Below are positions 43,698 through 43,709 of a DNA stretch of 43,709 nt, piece after piece (position 1 is the stretch's first letter; every line of letters begins with the position of its first letter). The stretch is from Clostridiales bacterium VE202-21 (GTDB lineage Bacteria > Bacillota > Clostridia > Lachnospirales > Lachnospiraceae): assembly GCA_000509105.1 (NCBI GenBank), contig BAIF02000081.1, positions 1 through 43,709 on the forward strand, written 5' to 3'. Position numbers and translations under genes: made by a program. The notes under the pieces are model-generated. The model saw only the letters and a program-made list of their open reading frames with translations. It was not told where the DNA came from and made no database searches.

Positions 43698-43709
43698 ATA
43701 AAAGTTGCT

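Noticed and set aside
1..43709. CRISPR array, tRNA or rRNA gene, integrase or transposase
   Set aside because: Looked for on both strands; no regularly spaced repeats, tRNA arms, rRNA cores or recombinase motifs were found inside the window.

Overview
The window looks like a chromosome segment of a spore-forming, low-to-mid GC Firmicute, most likely family Lachnospiraceae (inference). The evidence is a spoVA spore-germination gene set with forespore-type promoters, GGAGG ribosome-binding sites (several with TTG or GTG starts), sigma-A promoters of the TTGACA-17-TATAAT type, U-tailed terminators, and many clostridial families (BMP nucleoside transporter, YtrA-type GntR regulators, UroD-like methyltransferases). 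No tRNA, rRNA, CRISPR array, integrase or transposase gene was seen.

Layout. 1-1283: spoVAA-spoVAB at the end of a sporulation operon. 1359-6720: a BMP-type nucleoside ABC importer (lipoprotein, double ATPase, two permeases) with its own promoter and a terminator-like leader hairpin. 6743-15216: a one-directional catabolic block with a LacI regulator fused to a ribokinase, a UroD-family protein, a three-gene sugar-type ABC importer without ATPase, a nucleoside hydrolase and a second ribokinase. Together 1.4-15.2 kb reads as ribonucleoside import, cleavage and ribose phosphorylation. 15255-20063: spoVAC on the minus strand, a GntR-ABC exporter cassette, then spoVAD-spoVAE on the plus strand; the spoVA set is split and partly inverted. 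20171-21809: a Na/Pi cotransporter with PhoU-like tail. 22075-24216: a second UroD protein divergent from an AraC regulator. 25128-31410: a complete Pho regulon (Pho box, pstSCAB, phoU, response regulator, kinase). 31536-36246: a small conserved protein, CstA, a split Thr/Ser exporter and an AraC regulator. 36451-43332: a DapF-like protein lacking both catalytic cysteines, GntR, ClpC, an unknown beta-rich protein, RadA and a DUF1349 protein. 43413-43697: three tandem strong promoters firing out of the window, probably toward an rRNA operon.

Three large palindromic elements (15255-15401, 18277-18559, 37321-37600) stand out. Each has arms of 34-104 nt unique to its locus, enclosing a shared ~75-85 nt core made of a variable hairpin followed by a second hairpin with loop ATCA and conserved flanks. 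I know no named family that fits, and they are my best candidate for an undescribed element.

Four otherwise well-conserved genes (LacI-ribokinase, Na/Pi cotransporter, the 31.5 kb small protein, radA), and perhaps a fifth at 92-249, are each broken by a single-base indel in a homopolymer run. This suggests sequencing or assembly error more than real decay, so they are annotated as whole genes with a frameshift.
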